Of a stretch of 42,207 nucleotides of DNA, positions 18,014 to 26,937 are shown in pieces. The notes beneath the pieces were generated by a model that was given only the letters and a program-made list of their open reading frames with translations, had not been told where the DNA came from and searched no databases. Each line of letters starts with the position of its first letter. Positions within the stretch are counted from its first letter, which is position 1. Made by a program: the position numbers and the translations under genes. Source of the stretch: Bryobacterales bacterium (GTDB lineage: Bacteria; Acidobacteriota; Terriglobia; Bryobacterales; UBA6623); NCBI GenBank assembly GCA_028819235.1, contig JAPPMC010000298.1:1-42207 (forward strand). Reading direction: 5' to 3'.

Positions 18014-19729
18014 ATGTCCTTCCCGTTCCGCTGCGTCCAAGCTGCAGGAAGGTTGGTGTTGGCGCTGGGACTGTGCGCCGCCTCTCACCGTGTCAAGTGC
18101 CACGCGGAGGTCCGGCTCGTGCCTGTTGACGATTCCGGATTGCGCTTCGTTCTGGAGAACGCGCCCACAGTCTCAAAGAGGCCGATCGAGACGCTGGCTG
18201 GGGGACTGGCCGTGCTGGACTACGATGCCGACGGCAGGCCCGACGTGTTCTTCACGAACGGGGCTGCCCCCGATTCCTTGCGCAAGAGCGATCCAAAGTA
18301 CAGCAACCGTCTCTTCCGGAACATGGGGGGCCTTGGCTTCTTGGATGTGACGGCTTCTGCAGGAGTAGGCGGCGACGGGTACTCCATGGGCGCGGCGTGC
18401 GCCGACTTTGACAACGACGGGCACGTGGATCTATTCGTCGCCGGTGTGTTTCGCAACTTCCTCTACCGCAACCGGGGCGATGGCACGTTCGAGGACGTGA
18501 CTGCCCGGTCCCGGATAGACGATTCGGATTGGATCGTCGCAGCGGGATGGTTCGACTATGACAGGGACGGCCTGCTCGACCTTATGGCAGTCCGGTACGC
18601 CGACTGGTCCTTGGACTTCGACAAGTATTGCGGAGACCGGGTCCGGGGATTGCGGGTTTACTGCCACCCCAAGAACTTCACGCCCATTGCGAGCCGCTTG
18701 TATCGGAACTTGGGAGAGGGCGAGTTCGAGGACGTCAGCGGCGAGACGGGGATCTCCCAATTTCGCGGTCGTGGCATGAGTGTGGCATTCGCCGACTTCG
18801 ACGGCAATGGCTGGCAGGATGCGTTCATTACGAACGACTATCTGCCCAACTTCCTGTTCCTGAACAAGGACGGGGCCTCCTTTATTGAGGACGGGCTGCT
18901 GGCGGGGACGGCCCTGCTCGACCACGGCAGGCCGGTCGCGTCGATGGGTGTTGATGCAGCCGACTTCGACAACGACGGGGATCCGGACTTGGCAGTGACC
19001 GCGCTTACCAACGAGACGTTCCCCCTGTTCCGCAACGAAGGCGGGGGTTCGTTCCGTGATGCCACCGTTCAGAGCGGTCTGGCGAGGGCGAGTCGGAACT
19101 ACGCGGGCTGGGCCAGCGTGTTCGCCGACTTCGACAACGATGGCCAAGTGGATCTCTTCACTTCCAACTCCCACGTCAATCCCCTTATCGCGGAGTTCGA
19201 GCCCTTCGCCTACGAGCAGTCCAACACTCTGTTCCGTAACAGTGGGAGCTCATTCCGCGACGCATGGGAGATTGGGGGTGCCGGGGCGTATCGGGGAGCA
19301 GCAGTTGCCGACTTTGACGGCGATGGCCGCCTTGACGTTGTGGTTAGCGAGCTTGGCGGGCCAGCCATGCTCTATCGGAACGTCTCCGAACCCGTCGGAT
19401 CTTGGGTCGCCTTGGCACTTGAGGGCACGGTGTCGAACCGCGACGGTATTGGAGCAGCGGTGCGCGTGGGTGGCCAGACCCGCTGGATGAAGAGTTCGGT
19501 CGGCTACGCTTCATCGAGTCTTAGGCCAGTCCACGTGGGTCTGGGAAGAAGTGCAGCGACCGTAAGGGTCAATATCCAATGGCCGAGCGGGGTGGTGCAA
19601 ACGCTGGAGACCGTACCACTGAATCAGCTGACCGTGGTTTGGGAAACGGAGAAAGAGGCCGGAGCGAGGCCGGTAGACTCGTTGTCGTCTCCTGAGCTCG
19701 GCGATGGCCGGTCGGGCCCAGCCCGATGA
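18014..19729 (+). CDS. CRTAC1/ASPIC-type FG-GAP repeat protein
   Basis: A 571-residue exported beta-propeller-like protein. The start at 18014 gives a signal peptide (RLVLALGLCAASHRVKCHAE). At least seven calcium-binding Asp loops of the FG-GAP/VCBS type are spread through the protein: DYDADGRPD, DFDNDGHVD, DYDRDGLLD, DFDGNGWQD, DFDNDGDPD, DFDNDGQVD and DFDGDGRLD. The C-terminal 75 residues are an ASPIC/UnbV domain (RDGIGAAVRVGGQTRWM, then VNIQWPSGVVQTLETVPLNQ). The family is exported and abundant in Acidobacteria and Planctomycetes. The exact role is unknown; binding of glycans or surface proteins is often suggested. It lies between the SGSH-like sulfatase and an Oar-like receptor on the same strand. 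Confidence 0.9.
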   Translation: MSFPFRCVQAAGRLVLALGLCAASHRVKCHAEVRLVPVDDSGLRFVLENAPTVSKRPIETLAGGLAVLDYDADGRPDVFFTNGAAPDSLRKSDPKYSNRLFRNMGGLGFLDVTASAGVGGDGYSMGAACADFDNDGHVDLFVAGVFRNFLYRNRGDGTFEDVTARSRIDDSDWIVAAGWFDYDRDGLLDLMAVRYADWSLDFDKYCGDRVRGLRVYCHPKNFTPIASRLYRNLGEGEFEDVSGETGISQFRGRGMSVAFADFDGNGWQDAFITNDYLPNFLFLNKDGASFIEDGLLAGTALLDHGRPVASMGVDAADFDNDGDPDLAVTALTNETFPLFRNEGGGSFRDATVQSGLARASRNYAGWASVFADFDNDGQVDLFTSNSHVNPLIAEFEPFAYEQSNTLFRNSGSSFRDAWEIGGAGAYRGAAVADFDGDGRLDVVVSELGGPAMLYRNVSEPVGSWVALALEGTVSNRDGIGAAVRVGGQTRWMKSSVGYASSSLRPVHVGLGRSAATVRVNIQWPSGVVQTLETVPLNQLTVVWETEKEAGARPVDSLSSPELGDGRSGPAR

Positions 19730-20062
19730 GCGACAGCTTGCCCTCCGCACTTGTGACTCGTCCAGGCACCTTCTTGGCCAAGCGTCTACAGTCGGGTTTG
19801 CGGGGAACCAGGGCCCACGGCTGTCCCCGTCGGCGAGAGCTATCTGCGGCGAATTCGTAGACCTCGCTGCATGGGTTGCTCCCCTGCTCCAGACGCCATG
19901 GCACTGCGAATGCGTCTACGTTCATCTGCGGCCTGAACGGCCAGAAATCCTGCTGCATTCTGCCCAATTGACGGTATCAAGCTGATAGTCTCTTACCAGC
20001 CGGGGAGACAGGAGGGGGCGACTGGCTGCCTGTGCCTCCCACGGTAAATGGGGGGTGAGCCA
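19730..20062 (+). promoter_or_regulatory. Leader region of the second receptor operon
   Basis: No gene is seen. A TTGACG box at 19968-19973 matches the -35 consensus in five of six bases, but the hexamer 17 bases on (TCTTAC) is a poor -10, so this promoter is tentative. An imperfect hairpin lies at about 20002-20040: GGGA plus ACAGG pair with CCTGT plus TCCC around a G-rich loop. It sits in the leader, shortly before a GGGGGTGA ribosome binding site (20051-20058) that precedes ATG 20063. Confidence 0.3.
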
Positions 20063-23032
20063 ATGAAGGTTCGACTGGTTGCGCGGTGTTTCTTGGCTGT
20101 TTGTCTCGGCTGCGTTGGAGCTCTGGCACAGCTGGACACGGGAAGTGTGCTGGGTACGGTCTTCGACCCTAGCGGCGCTATCGTGCCTTCGGCGCGCATC
20201 GTTGTGGAAAACCAGGGAACTGGGGTCGCGGTCTCATCCGCAACCGATTCTCAGGGGAACTTTCTGGTCCCCGTCCTTCCGGTAGGCACCTACCGCGTCA
20301 CCGTCTCGTCGGATGGTTTCAAGAGCCAACTGAGAGAGGACATCCGCCTGCGAGTCTCGGACCGTGTCCGCCTGACGTTCTCCCTCGAACCCGGATCGGT
20401 CACCGAGACGGTCACCGTGACCGGGCAGGCTCCACTCGTCGAGACGGCCTCCTCGACTCTCGGTCTCGTGGTCGAGACAGAGCAGATTGATGCTCTTCCG
20501 CTGAACGGCCGCAACGTCAGCGACTTGCTCCATCTGGTGCCGGGAAACGTTCTGCGCACACAGGGCACCAAGCAAGCGTTCAATGGTGTCAGCCTCTTCC
20601 GCCAGCAGGGTGGTCTGCGGTTCCTGCTCGACGGCGGCGACGCCAGCCGTGTCGACTTTGACATCCTCGACAACACGTACGGGTCCAGCAAGGGCCGGAT
20701 CTCGCGCAGCAGTACGGAGGCCATCCAAGAGTTCCGGGTATACACGAACTCGTACTCCGCCGAGTTCGGACAGACGTTGGGTGGCGTGGTCAACCTGATC
20801 ACCAAGTCCGGCTCGAACGAATTGCATGGCTCACTGTTCGAGTACTTCCGGAACGAGAAGCTCGACACCAGGAACTACTTCAATCACACCGGGAACAAGC
20901 CACCGTTCCGCCTGAACCAGTTCGGCGGTTCCTTGGGCGGACCGATCGTCCGCGACAAGGTATTCTTCTTCGCAAACTACGAAGGCGTTCAGCAGCGGCT
21001 CGGGAAGGTGCAGAACGCCTTGGTCCCGACGGCCGACTACCGCAGCACGGTCGATTCGGCGGTCAGGCCGGCGATCGACATGCTCCCCCTGCCGAACGGT
21101 GCCGTCTCCGATGCGGACCCGCGACTGGGATGGTACAACCGCGCGGTCGCCGATCGGCTGGAGGAGGACACCGTCACAGCCAAAGTGGACTACCAAGTCT
21201 CGCCCAAGGATCGCTTGGAACTGCGCTATAACCTCAACCAGAACGAGACCGGAGACTTCTTCGGCGTAGCGCGCGGTCAGACGAAGGTTGCCCCCGGACG
21301 CCTGCAATTGGCCAAGCTGACTTACAACCGCGTGATTTCGCCCACAGTCTTCAACGAGGCGGGTTTTGCCTTCAATCGGGTTCGGATCGACCCGCTCAGC
21401 GCCGAGACTGAGGAGATCGTCAACTTTCCGATCGTGGCGCTCGGCAGTGGATCGGCTGGCGTGGGGCCGAGCGGTTTCGGTCTTCTGGTCGCGAACAATT
21501 CCTTCACTTGGCTGAATACTCTGTCGTGGGTCAAGGGAAACCACCAAGTAAAGATTGGTGGGCAGATCATTCGAAATCAAGATAACAAGGCCGGAGTGTT
21601 CCAAATGAACATCACGTACCTGTCACTGGATGACTTTGCGAGTAATTCCGCTTGGGCTATTAGCACTTGGGGTCAACCACGGGCCGGTATGCGCAATACA
21701 TACAACAACTTCTTCATTCAAGACGACTATCAAGTCAATCAAAAGATCACGCTGAATCTGGGCCTCCGGTACCAATACGATACGGCACCCACTGAGTCGA
21801 ACGGACGGATGGCAAACTTCAATCCGGCAACGGGCGACCTCGATCCTATTGGGACCTCGGTCCTGAATGCTCCGAAGACCAATTTTGATCCCCGGATTGG
21901 AATTGCGATTTCGCCATTTGCGTCGAACAATACTGTGATCAGGATGGGGTATGGCATATTTCATGCTAGCTTGAATGCGGCCATGGCTCAGAACATTCCA
22001 AACAACATATTCCAACAAACAGCCTCTGTGAATGCATTGGAAGTTGCCAACTTGAGAGGGTTTCCGCCACCCGCAAACTTCAACTTCGCTACAGGAGCCA
22101 ACATCACAGCCCTGCCGAAGAACTTGAAGCAGGCGTACACGCAGAGCTGGAATTTCAACATCCAGCAAGCGCTTGGAGGGGATTCGATGCTCCAAGTCGC
22201 CTACCTCGGGAACCGTGCGCTGCATCTCACGACTGGTCAGAACCTGAATCGCGTCCAGGGAGGCGTGCGTCCGTATTCGGATTTTGCCAACATCAACTCC
22301 GTCAGGGATGACCTTACGTCGACATACAACGCACTGCAAGTCAGCCTCCGAAGGCGGCTCAGCAAGGGACTCCGGGCGAACGTCAACTACACATGGGCCC
22401 ATGCGCTCGACGATGGGGGAATTCCTTGGGGAAGTGGCGCCCAAGATGACACCAACCCGCGCGAGGCATACGCTGACGGCGACATGGACGTGCGGCACGC
22501 GTTGCAATTTGACTACACCTACGAACTGCCGAGCGCTCCCAAGCTGCCGGAGTGGCTGGGTGGCGGGTGGCAGGTCAATGGGATCACTGTCCTCCGCTCC
22601 GGCCTGCCCGTGAACCCGCAGTGCTGGTGCGATCCTCTGGGAGTCGGCAATTTCAGCACCCGCCCGAACTTGGTCGACGGCCAGCCACTCTACCCCGCCA
22701 ATCAGGACATTCCGGGGCACCAGTTCAACATCAATGCCTTTGTCGCGCCCGAGCCCGGTACGCTTGGCAATGCAGGGCGGAACATCTTGAACGGTCCGGC
22801 GGCTCTGAATTGGGACTTCTCTCTCTTCAAGAACTTCACGATTCGAGAGGGACAAACGGTGCAGTTCAGGGCCGAGATGTTCAACATATTCAACACACCA
22901 CAGTTCAACAATCCACATGCCATAACTGCGTTCGCTGCGTCCTTTGGGCAGAGTACTTCGACACACACAGTTCCATTTACTGGATTCGGATCAAATCGGC
23001 AGGTGCAGTTCGCTCTACGATACTCGTTTTGA
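20063..23032 (+). CDS. TonB-dependent receptor, Oar-like, with carboxypeptidase-like regulatory domain
   Basis: A 989-residue outer-membrane receptor. The start at 20063 is chosen for its signal peptide (MKVRLVARCFLAVCLGCVGALAQ) and G-rich ribosome binding site; an in-frame ATG at 20048 adds only five residues. A carboxypeptidase-like regulatory domain covers about residues 25-105 (GSVLGTVFDPSGAIVPSARI, NFLVPVLPVGTYRVTVSSDGF). The plug follows (TETVTVTGQAPLVET, IDALPLNGRNVSDLLHLVPG). The barrel ends in QVQFALRYSF, with the aromatic C-terminus expected of this class. The GH38 gene starts four bases after its stop, so the two are almost certainly co-transcribed; a mannose-containing oligosaccharide is a reasonable guess for the substrate. 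The stretch around 21600-22100 is visibly richer in A and T than the rest of the gene. Confidence 0.93.
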   Translation: MKVRLVARCFLAVCLGCVGALAQLDTGSVLGTVFDPSGAIVPSARIVVENQGTGVAVSSATDSQGNFLVPVLPVGTYRVTVSSDGFKSQLREDIRLRVSDRVRLTFSLEPGSVTETVTVTGQAPLVETASSTLGLVVETEQIDALPLNGRNVSDLLHLVPGNVLRTQGTKQAFNGVSLFRQQGGLRFLLDGGDASRVDFDILDNTYGSSKGRISRSSTEAIQEFRVYTNSYSAEFGQTLGGVVNLITKSGSNELHGSLFEYFRNEKLDTRNYFNHTGNKPPFRLNQFGGSLGGPIVRDKVFFFANYEGVQQRLGKVQNALVPTADYRSTVDSAVRPAIDMLPLPNGAVSDADPRLGWYNRAVADRLEEDTVTAKVDYQVSPKDRLELRYNLNQNETGDFFGVARGQTKVAPGRLQLAKLTYNRVISPTVFNEAGFAFNRVRIDPLSAETEEIVNFPIVALGSGSAGVGPSGFGLLVANNSFTWLNTLSWVKGNHQVKIGGQIIRNQDNKAGVFQMNITYLSLDDFASNSAWAISTWGQPRAGMRNTYNNFFIQDDYQVNQKITLNLGLRYQYDTAPTESNGRMANFNPATGDLDPIGTSVLNAPKTNFDPRIGIAISPFASNNTVIRMGYGIFHASLNAAMAQNIPNNIFQQTASVNALEVANLRGFPPPANFNFATGANITALPKNLKQAYTQSWNFNIQQALGGDSMLQVAYLGNRALHLTTGQNLNRVQGGVRPYSDFANINSVRDDLTSTYNALQVSLRRRLSKGLRANVNYTWAHALDDGGIPWGSGAQDDTNPREAYADGDMDVRHALQFDYTYELPSAPKLPEWLGGGWQVNGITVLRSGLPVNPQCWCDPLGVGNFSTRPNLVDGQPLYPANQDIPGHQFNINAFVAPEPGTLGNAGRNILNGPAALNWDFSLFKNFTIREGQTVQFRAEMFNIFNTPQFNNPHAITAFAASFGQSTSTHTVPFTGFGSNRQVQFALRYSF

Positions 23033-23036
23033 CAGG

Positions 23037-25697
23037 ATGAGTGAATTGAAGGCTGGAACGCCCTGTCGACGGGGCGTGCGATGTGGTCGTTCCGTTCGTT
23101 GCGGATCGGTCAGTATCGGCGGTCTTCGTCTTCGTTGGCGAAGTGCCGCACTATTTCTTTCCCTAGCAACCGTGTTGGATGTCGGTCTGGGCCAAGAGCC
23201 TCAGAAGTATGAACTTCCGTCCGACCAAAGGACAGGATCGATTCGCCAGATTTACGTCGTATCGCACAGCCATCTGGACATCGGATTCACTCGCCCGCCG
23301 GACGAAGTTGCCCGAGAATACAAGGACACTATCGACACTGCAGTTCGTCTCGCGACAGAACATCAGGACTTCCGATGGACGATCGAGTCGGCCTGGATGC
23401 TGCAGGAGTGGCTGCGACGCACCGACGACCAAGCCGACATTGACCGGCTGGGCACTCTACTTCGGGAGGGACGCCTTGCACTCGGAGTCGCCTTCGGCAA
23501 CATGCACAGCGGTCTGATGGGAGCGGAGGAGTCCAATAGGCTGGTTTACTTGGGGCACAAGCTCCGGAAGCAGTTCGGGATTGAGGCACCTGTCGCTTTC
23601 CAGAATGACGTACCCGGATTCAGTTGGGCATTCCCTCGCGTGCTGGAGGGGAGCCGAGTGAAGTACCTCGTCACGGGCCTAAACCTCTTCATCGGTGGCG
23701 GCAACAGCTTGGGTGTCGACCAGAATCCGTTCTATTGGGTCGGACCCGACGGCAGTCGAGTCCTGACATGGTTCTCGTATGACTCTTACATGGAGGGATA
23801 CCGGTGGAACCTCCGCGCCGAGTTCCCGCCGGAGGAGCTCGAGAAGACCCTGCCCCGACGGTTGGCATGGCTTGAGCAGAACGGGTATCGGTACGACACG
23901 TACATGCTGTTGTGCTCGCCGGGCGACAACTCAGATCCGAACCGTGCGCTGGGCATTCTGAAACAGATCCGCTCGTGGAACAGGGACCACCCGGAAATGC
24001 CGATGAAGATGTCCACGGCGGACGAGTTCTTCCGCTACCTGACGGAGAAGTACGGCGACGACTACCCCACAGCTTCAGGGGACGGCACCGGACACTGGGC
24101 AACCGTGAAGCTGCGCGTTCCAGAGACCACGAGCAAGATGCGACAGGCTTCAAGTCTGCTGCCGGCGGCCGAAGCAGCGGCGACAATCGCGTCGATCGTT
24201 AAAGCGTCAGGGTTCCCCAGATACGATTTCGCTGAGGCATGGCAGACACTGCTCACGTTCCAGGAGCACACCACCGGCAGTGGGCCTTGGCCAACTTATT
24301 TCAGCCGGTGGGACACCGACTGGAATGAAGCGGCGCAGTACACGTTTTCGCTGGTCGGCTACTCCAATGCGGAACAGCAAATGAGGAGGGCCTTGGACCG
24401 GCTGGCCGGTTCGGCGGAGAGGGCGAGCGGCAAGAAGGCACTAATGGTCTACAACGGCCTGTCGTGGAGACGCAGCGGTCCGGTGGTCGTGAAAGGATTG
24501 CCGGCCGCGCTGCACGATGGGCCGCTCGTCGCGGTTGATCTCGTGAGCGGGGAAGCCTTGCCCTGTGAGGACATTCCGAACACCAAGAGACACGTCCAGT
24601 TCTTCGCGCGGGACATTCCGGCTGTTGGTTACCGGATGTACTCGATTGAACCAGCCCAGGGCGAGGTCTCGACCGCGGATGTGGGCTTTCAGCTGGAGGG
24701 TGGCTGGGACGAGTCCGGCAGGCTGGTCTCGATCCTTGATCGAAGCACGGATAGGGACCTGTTGCTTTCCGAGTCCGGGCGTCCGTTTGGCGGGCTGTAC
24801 GTAGCCATCGACCGCAAGGAACACCGAGAGGCTCCCTTGGGCCCGGCTGCGACCCGGGTCGTCGAGGGCCCGGTTTCCCGGCGTGTCTACCTTGAGCGTC
24901 CGGGGTCGGCCCTTCCTCTAACCATCCTGACCACCTACCGCGAGGCTGCCTACGCCGACCTGGCGTTCGACCTTGACCTCAGCGTGCTCCGCGAGGAGTC
25001 CGCCAACCATCAGGCCTATGGCGTGGCCCTGCCGTTGGCCGAGAGCCGAGACCTGTTTGTCGATGGGGCCGGATTCGTGGCTCGCGTGCCGATGGACCGA
25101 CTGCCCGGCAGCGATTCCCCACAGTACACGCCAGGGCACTTCACCCATGCGCCGCGCACGGCGGATTGGGGGGTCACGCTGGCGAACAAGGACGGATTCT
25201 GCATTCGTCCGGACATGCTGTTCCTTGTCAGCTGGGAGGACATGCTAGTGCAGACCCGGGAGGAGGGAGTGCAGCGGGTATTCCGCGGCGAGCCGCAGAG
25301 CTCGCCGATCCAGCGCTTCCGATTCCGGATTGCGGCCCAGCCCAGCGATCCGGGAACATGGAAGCGCTTCGGTGCGGAGCTGAACCTGCCGTTGCGGTCA
25401 CGATTCGTGCCGTCCGAAGGCGTCCCCGCTTCTCGGGAGTTCTTTCGAGTGAGCCATCCGAACGTTTGGCTTCTAGCCTTCAAGCCGGCTGAGTCGCGCC
25501 CTGGCTGGTACATGCTCAGGCTCCAGGAGAACTCTGGGTCACTCGCACAGCGGGTTGAGATCCAGACGTTCCTTCCGATCTCGGAAGCGAGGGTCGCCAA
25601 TACGGTCGAGGAGTTAACAGGCAGCAACTTTGATCTTGCTAGCTTCTCAATGGAGGCTTGGCAGACCCGAACCGTGCTGGTTAGGGTCGGCGAGTAG
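23037..25697 (+). CDS. Glycoside hydrolase family 38 alpha-mannosidase-like protein
   Basis: An 886-residue enzyme. The start at ATG 23037 lies four bases after the receptor stop. A long basic N-terminus precedes a hydrophobic stretch (SAALFLSLATVLDVGLGQ), so it is probably exported or anchored. GH38 enzymes cleave alpha-mannosidic bonds using a catalytic zinc. The zinc motif is HSHLDIGF (His79, Asp81). The nucleophile region is FQNDVPGFSWAF (Asp191), and a further His is in FQEHTTGSGPWP near residue 411. The beta-rich C-terminal half (LMVYNGLSWRRSGPVVV, LEGGWDESGRLVSILDRSTDRDLL, VFRGEPQSSPIQRFRFRIA) matches the GH38 C-terminal domains. Length is normal for the family. Linkage and natural substrate are not readable from the sequence; a decorated mannan or N-glycan-like chain fits the neighbours. 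Confidence 0.88.
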   Translation: MSELKAGTPCRRGVRCGRSVRCGSVSIGGLRLRWRSAALFLSLATVLDVGLGQEPQKYELPSDQRTGSIRQIYVVSHSHLDIGFTRPPDEVAREYKDTIDTAVRLATEHQDFRWTIESAWMLQEWLRRTDDQADIDRLGTLLREGRLALGVAFGNMHSGLMGAEESNRLVYLGHKLRKQFGIEAPVAFQNDVPGFSWAFPRVLEGSRVKYLVTGLNLFIGGGNSLGVDQNPFYWVGPDGSRVLTWFSYDSYMEGYRWNLRAEFPPEELEKTLPRRLAWLEQNGYRYDTYMLLCSPGDNSDPNRALGILKQIRSWNRDHPEMPMKMSTADEFFRYLTEKYGDDYPTASGDGTGHWATVKLRVPETTSKMRQASSLLPAAEAAATIASIVKASGFPRYDFAEAWQTLLTFQEHTTGSGPWPTYFSRWDTDWNEAAQYTFSLVGYSNAEQQMRRALDRLAGSAERASGKKALMVYNGLSWRRSGPVVVKGLPAALHDGPLVAVDLVSGEALPCEDIPNTKRHVQFFARDIPAVGYRMYSIEPAQGEVSTADVGFQLEGGWDESGRLVSILDRSTDRDLLLSESGRPFGGLYVAIDRKEHREAPLGPAATRVVEGPVSRRVYLERPGSALPLTILTTYREAAYADLAFDLDLSVLREESANHQAYGVALPLAESRDLFVDGAGFVARVPMDRLPGSDSPQYTPGHFTHAPRTADWGVTLANKDGFCIRPDMLFLVSWEDMLVQTREEGVQRVFRGEPQSSPIQRFRFRIAAQPSDPGTWKRFGAELNLPLRSRFVPSEGVPASREFFRVSHPNVWLLAFKPAESRPGWYMLRLQENSGSLAQRVEIQTFLPISEARVANTVEELTGSNFDLASFSMEAWQTRTVLVRVGE

Positions 25698-25764
25698 TGC
25701 CAGTAACTGCAATGCCCGCGGCGAACCACCGTCCGCCCGACCCAACGGCAATATTATGCCCGGG

Positions 25765-25782
25765 CCAAGGTTCCCACCTTGG
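25765..25782. terminator. Hairpin between convergent genes
   Basis: A perfect 7-bp stem, CCAAGGT / ACCTTGG, with a TCCC loop lies between the mannosidase stop at 25697 and the convergent lipoprotein stop at 25797. There is no T-tract, so a bidirectional terminator role is inferred from its position. Confidence 0.4.
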
Positions 25783-25796
25783 GTCCTCTGGCCAGG

Positions 25797-26891
25797 CTAA
25801 TAGTCGAGATTCACACCGAAATCAGGAATCCTGTCTCCCTTTACCAGTGCGGTCCAGTCTGCTAGTTCTTCCAAAGCATCGTCAGAGTTCCAGAACTCGG
25901 AGCACAGCTCGAAGTATTTGAGTACAACCTCCTTCTCTCCTTTCTCGAGCAGGTCCTTCGCCAGCGCCATGTTTGGCCCGAACGAATCAAGTTGCGGCGA
26001 GCCCGGTGTTGCGCCAGCCTTCAAGAGCCGGGCCTTGGCCTCCTCCACGTTGCCCTCGGCAAGCGCGATCCTGCCGAGAGTCAGGTGGCCGTGGTGGACC
26101 CGATTACCGAAGTTCCAGCCGCTGGCCGTGTTGCTCAGCATCGAATCCGCGAATGCCCGCGCCTTCTGGGTCTCGCCAGCAACGAGAGCGGCTCTGGCGA
26201 GGTCTTCTAGGAGGTGATCCCCATCGACCTTCCCAAAAAGTTCATAGGCGCGTTCATACTGGATCAGTGCCTCGGCCGCTACATTGGGATCCGGCTCGCC
26301 GCTACTCCCGACCGTCTCAAAGCTGTACAGTTGGCCTAAGCTCCTGGCCCACTCCGGGTTCGAAGCGTCTATCCGCTGCGCGCGCTTGAGCAGTTCGATC
26401 GCTAGTTGCCCCTCACTGAACATGAAGAACCTAGCGGCGTTTCTCAGTACGTCTAGGTTTTCCGGCATTCTCTCCAAATGCTGGGTCCAAACGGACCGCG
26501 CTTCCCAATACGCGGCGGTCTCAGAACTGTCGATCTGCCCCTCCGCCATAGCAAGCACTTGGGCTTCCGGCTTGTTCTCGATTAGCCAAAGGACATGCTG
26601 GGCCCGCCGCTTCGACAGCTCAGAGCCCCATTCAAGCCCGAAGTAGTAGCCGATGAGTCGGAGTCTCAGGGTTTGGTTCTCTGGCTCCGAAGCAAGCAGC
26701 TGCTCCAAATCCACGGCCTCATCTTGTGAGAGCTGTTCGCCCGCTTCCAGTGCGCCATATAGGTCCTGAGTCTCTTGTGAGAGCTGCCCGCGTGCTTCGA
26801 CCGGGTCTCTTGGGTCCTGATTCCCGGTGGGTGGGCCTAGACCGCATCCGGCGAGCAACGCCGCCAATATCAGGCACAGTCGAATCTTCAT
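25797..26891 (-). CDS. TPR-type lipoprotein
   Basis: A 364-residue predicted lipoprotein. The signal ends in the lipobox LAGC (Cys16 of MKIRLCLILAALLAGCG), and a strong GGAGGA site lies five bases before the ATG. The body is helical with TPR-like pairs, for example WEARSVWTQHLERMPENLDVLRNAARFFM, LIQYERAYELFGKVDGDHLLEDLARAALVAGE and LTLGRIALAEGNVEEAKARLLKAG. A partner-binding or scaffold role at the inner or outer membrane is likely; no catalytic motif is seen. It converges on the mannosidase gene and is not part of that operon, although a TPR protein also flanks the other side of the glycan cluster (14699-15994). Confidence 0.8.
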   Translation of the reverse strand: MKIRLCLILAALLAGCGLGPPTGNQDPRDPVEARGQLSQETQDLYGALEAGEQLSQDEAVDLEQLLASEPENQTLRLRLIGYYFGLEWGSELSKRRAQHVLWLIENKPEAQVLAMAEGQIDSSETAAYWEARSVWTQHLERMPENLDVLRNAARFFMFSEGQLAIELLKRAQRIDASNPEWARSLGQLYSFETVGSSGEPDPNVAAEALIQYERAYELFGKVDGDHLLEDLARAALVAGETQKARAFADSMLSNTASGWNFGNRVHHGHLTLGRIALAEGNVEEAKARLLKAGATPGSPQLDSFGPNMALAKDLLEKGEKEVVLKYFELCSEFWNSDDALEELADWTALVKGDRIPDFGVNLDY

Positions 26892-26895
26892 AGCA

Positions 26896-26901
26896 TCCTC
26901 C
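26896..26901 (-). promoter_or_regulatory. Ribosome binding site of the TPR lipoprotein
   Basis: The minus strand reads GGAGGA followed by TGCT and ATG at 26891. It supports the called start. Confidence 0.7.
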
Positions 26902-26915
26902 GAACGGCCCCAAGT

Positions 26916-26937
26916 CCCCGCTCACATACTAGCGGGG
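26916..26937 (-). promoter_or_regulatory. Inverted repeat in the lipoprotein leader
   Basis: CCCCGCT and AGCGGGG form a perfect 7-bp inverted repeat around an 8-base spacer, 14 bases upstream of the ribosome binding site. It may be a leader hairpin or an operator. Confidence 0.35.

Noticed and set aside
21623..22966. A 447-codon open frame on the minus strand
   Set aside because: It is antisense to the second TonB-dependent receptor, whose motifs and C-terminal strand are clear.
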